Below, piece by piece: positions 62,287 through 64,000 of a DNA stretch of 64,000 nucleotides. The notes below the pieces were generated by a model, which saw nothing but the letters and a program-made list of their open reading frames with translations, ran no database searches and was not told where the DNA came from. How positions within the stretch are numbered: the first letter of the stretch is position 1; every line of letters starts with the position of its first letter. Origin of the DNA: Amycolatopsis sp. 2-15 (GTDB taxonomy: Bacteria > Actinomycetota > Actinomycetes > Mycobacteriales > Pseudonocardiaceae); assembly GCF_030285625.1 (NCBI RefSeq), contig NZ_CP127294.1, positions 9,986,064-10,050,063 on the forward strand, given 5' to 3'. Both the position numbers and the translations under genes were made by a program.

Positions 62287-62579
62287 GGCGGTGCGGATGC
62301 GGTGCCCGGAGGGGGGCCAGTCGAGTCAGCCATCGGCCCGGGGCGGGCCTCGTGGAAAGTCACCCGGTTGGGGCTCGCGGCGGTGGGGAATCTCCCGGCC
62401 GTGATCACTCGCCCGGAGGACGCCGATCGCAGTCGTGCGGCGCTGGGCCATGGCCGCAGCCCCCCTGAGCTGGCCGCAACCACACGACCATCTTGAAAAC
62501 GTGTCTGACCGTGTCTTGGTCCAGGTGGTGATCGCGTGCAGGTCTGCCGCGGACCGAGGAGAACCCGAGAGAGGTACCG
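62287..62579. other. No gene recognised
   Basis: Spacer after the transporter fragment. No supported gene; a ribosome site (GAGAGAGG) precedes the next gene. Confidence 0.4.
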
Positions 62580-63245
62580 ATGAACTTGCCCACCGCACTG
62601 GCCGCAACCGATGGCGCGCACATCGCCGTGGCCGTGGGAATCGGGGCGCTGTGCCTGATCCCAGTGATCTTTTTCGTGGCCGCGCTCGTCAGCATCCTGG
62701 GTAGCCCGCTGACCGGCGGGATGAGACTTGTCTGGATCGTGTTCGCGTTCTGCGCGCCGATTCTCGGGCCGCTGCTGTGGTTCCTAGTGGGCCGGCGCAG
62801 CGCCGAAGCCGGGGGCCCGCCACATCAGCGGGATGATCCCAGCGGGCCGGGCGGCGGCCCCGCCCGCCGCCCGCGGCGGACACACCCGGCGGGGGCATGG
62901 CAGCGACACGGGCCCCGGTCCGACACGCGTACGCCGCCCCACCGGCGTGTGGGGAGCCTGCCGGGCAAGCATCGCCGGCGGGACCGCCTCCACGGGCGGT
63001 GGGGCGGCGTACGCGGAAGGGCTGGGCCCGAACCGGAACACGCGGCCTTCGCCGCCTACAACACTGCGGCGCTGTGGGCACCCCCAGGTGTGGCTGAGCC
63101 CGGCGCTGCTCGTGCGCGGCATGGCCCCAGGCGGGCAGGGCACCATCTCACTCGTCGCCGACCAAGTCACGCCCCACTCGACCTCAAGTCCCCGCCGCGG
63201 CGTCAATCGGCGGTGACGCCGGGTTCGCGCGTGGCAAGCGCATGA
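62580..63245 (+). CDS. PLDc_N-domain small membrane protein, probably with run-on C-terminus
   Basis: ATG start. The first 80 residues contain two helices and the PLDc_N pattern LVWIVFAFCAPILGPLLWFL and VGRRSAEAGG. The remaining 140 residues are Arg/Pro/Gly-rich without structure and are probably frameshifted read-through. The functional part may end near 62830. Role unknown. Confidence 0.55.
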   Translation: MNLPTALAATDGAHIAVAVGIGALCLIPVIFFVAALVSILGSPLTGGMRLVWIVFAFCAPILGPLLWFLVGRRSAEAGGPPHQRDDPSGPGGGPARRPRRTHPAGAWQRHGPRSDTRTPPHRRVGSLPGKHRRRDRLHGRWGGVRGRAGPEPEHAAFAAYNTAALWAPPGVAEPGAARARHGPRRAGHHLTRRRPSHAPLDLKSPPRRQSAVTPGSRVASA

Positions 63246-63342
63246 CGACCAAGGCGCAACACGAGACGGACCACGGCTGGTGGGACTTCATGCCGTGGTC
63301 CGTCCAGCGCCGTGACCTTCGCGAACCTGGCGCGAAGCTGCC

Positions 63343-63624
63343 GTGCGCTTCAACGGGGTCAAGCAAGGCGTCGCCGTATGGGTGTGGTCGATCGTCATCG
63401 CGGCCGTCGTCGCGATCCTGGCCGCGGTCGGCGGCAGCCAGTTCGACATCCTGGCCCGCCTCAACGGACTGCCCCGGCTCCCCATCAACGAAAGCACCCT
63501 GACCGTCGTCGGCATCATTACCGCGCTCGTCGCCCTTGCCGCCGCGCTCATCGGAGCCATCCTCGGCGGCCTGGCCGGGATGCGCTACCAACGCAAGATC
63601 GACCGCATCGACTTCCAGCAGTAG
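63343..63624 (+). CDS. Small two-helix membrane protein
   Basis: 93 residues from GTG VRFNGVKQGVAVWVW. Helices VWSIVIAAVVAILAAV and TLTVVGIITALVALAAALIG, then a basic tail YQRKIDRIDFQQ. No family recognised; codon use looks coding. Confidence 0.6.
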   Translation: MRFNGVKQGVAVWVWSIVIAAVVAILAAVGGSQFDILARLNGLPRLPINESTLTVVGIITALVALAAALIGAILGGLAGMRYQRKIDRIDFQQ

Positions 63625-63688
63625 TCCCGCGCCGCCGGCCCCTTCGAAAGCACACTCCTGACCAGGAGGAGAAGGTGAACGGCAGCGC

Positions 63689-63877
63689 ATGAGCGGCGCC
63701 CGGGAGGTGGACGACGATGAAATGCGGGAGAAGAAGCGCCACTTCACCGACCGGCACCGTCCCCTGACCTCCGCAACGGAGGCGGGCCGCGCGCGCCCGG
63801 TGAACCCCTGGGCAGCGCGAGATCCAACCATGCGCATGTTCCGCTCGGCAGGAGAACTTACAAGCCGCCTCAGGTAG
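63689..63877 (+). CDS. Short hypothetical protein
   Basis: 62 residues, basic and without motifs; GAGGAGAAGG lies about 10 nt upstream of the ATG. The weak composition makes it uncertain. Confidence 0.3.
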   Translation: MSGAREVDDDEMREKKRHFTDRHRPLTSATEAGRARPVNPWAARDPTMRMFRSAGELTSRLR

Positions 63878-64000
63878 GGGCTCGACCGGGAAACACCGCG
63901 GGCTCTCTCCTGGATCGCCGATGTCGCGGCCTCGGCCGTGTCGCGCGTGATTGGGCAGCTCATCATTGCTGCAGCGACGACCACGCGCCGGTCCTCACGC

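Noticed and set aside
63184..63984. 266-codon minus-strand frame at the right edge
   Set aside because: It overlaps the plus-strand membrane protein with good helices; its composition is shadow-like and it has no recognised domain.

Overview
The window is high-GC actinobacterial chromosome, most like Pseudonocardiaceae (an Amycolatopsis-type genome). The grounds are strong GC bias at third codon positions, many GTG starts, 4-bp ATGA/GTGA stop-start overlaps, an ECF41 sigma factor, ESX-type secreted proteins, a stand-alone LigD polymerase and an ANTAR protein. The family-level placement is inference.

Left flank (1-7.5 kb): ordinary chromosome. It holds a cyclic-nucleotide-domain histidine kinase (cut by the window edge) coupled to a receiver/thioredoxin-reductase-like fusion, an ECF41 sigma factor with an extra C-terminal domain, a frameshifted SnoaL-like gene, a secreted ricin-lectin/beta-helix protein and tRNA-Ala(GGC).

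Island 1 (7.5-34.1 kb): 47 bp of the tRNA 3' part, followed by a rho-independent terminator, recurs at 34.07 kb, so this looks like DNA inserted at the tRNA. Both ends are debris (helicase, type III restriction Res and Mod pieces and a broken thioesterase on the left; a frameshifted gene and a ribbon-helix-helix ORF on the right). The middle (about 10.9-32.7 kb) is an intact catabolic cluster. It encodes a NiCoT metal transporter, an MFS carrier, a bicupin dioxygenase coupled to a Pch2/TRIP13-like AAA+ ATPase, an isochorismatase-family amidase, an M29/NicX-like enzyme, a NitT/TauT-type ABC importer, a FadR-type GntR regulator, a split Rieske system (oxygenase, ferredoxin, reductase), two 4,5-dihydroxyphthalate-decarboxylase-like proteins, LigJ- and LigK-like enzymes, an alcohol dehydrogenase, RpiB-like and PanB-like proteins and hydrolases. 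A FadR-like operator, TGGTATAACCA or its variant CCAATATACCA, lies before several of the divergent operons. The likely role is breakdown of a carboxylated aromatic or pyridine ring to pyruvate and oxaloacetate.

Island 2 / junk zone (34.1-40.7 kb): an ESX-like protein, a polymorphic toxin with a putative immunity protein, a NUDIX gene, then nested gene and IS fragments (NlpC/P60, helicase, ISL3 in IS5, a truncated recombinase).

Second catabolic operon (40.8-47.5 kb): flavin monooxygenase, DapA-family aldolase, MFS carrier, hydroxyquinol-type intradiol dioxygenase and maleylacetate reductase, with a divergent IclR regulator. This is a funnel through hydroxyquinol to 3-oxoadipate.

Right part (47.5-64 kb): an IS630 remnant, LigD-type polymerase, DUF2188, ANTAR and PhoU-like genes, and remnants of what may be an arsenic locus. 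A copper/thiol-redox block follows: CopC-CopD, glutaredoxin-like, redoxin and CcdA-like genes, a BlaI/BlaR1-like pair and a second ResA/CcdA pair, with related palindromes at both promoters. A Tn3 transposase fragment, a cation-transporter fragment and small membrane proteins close the window.
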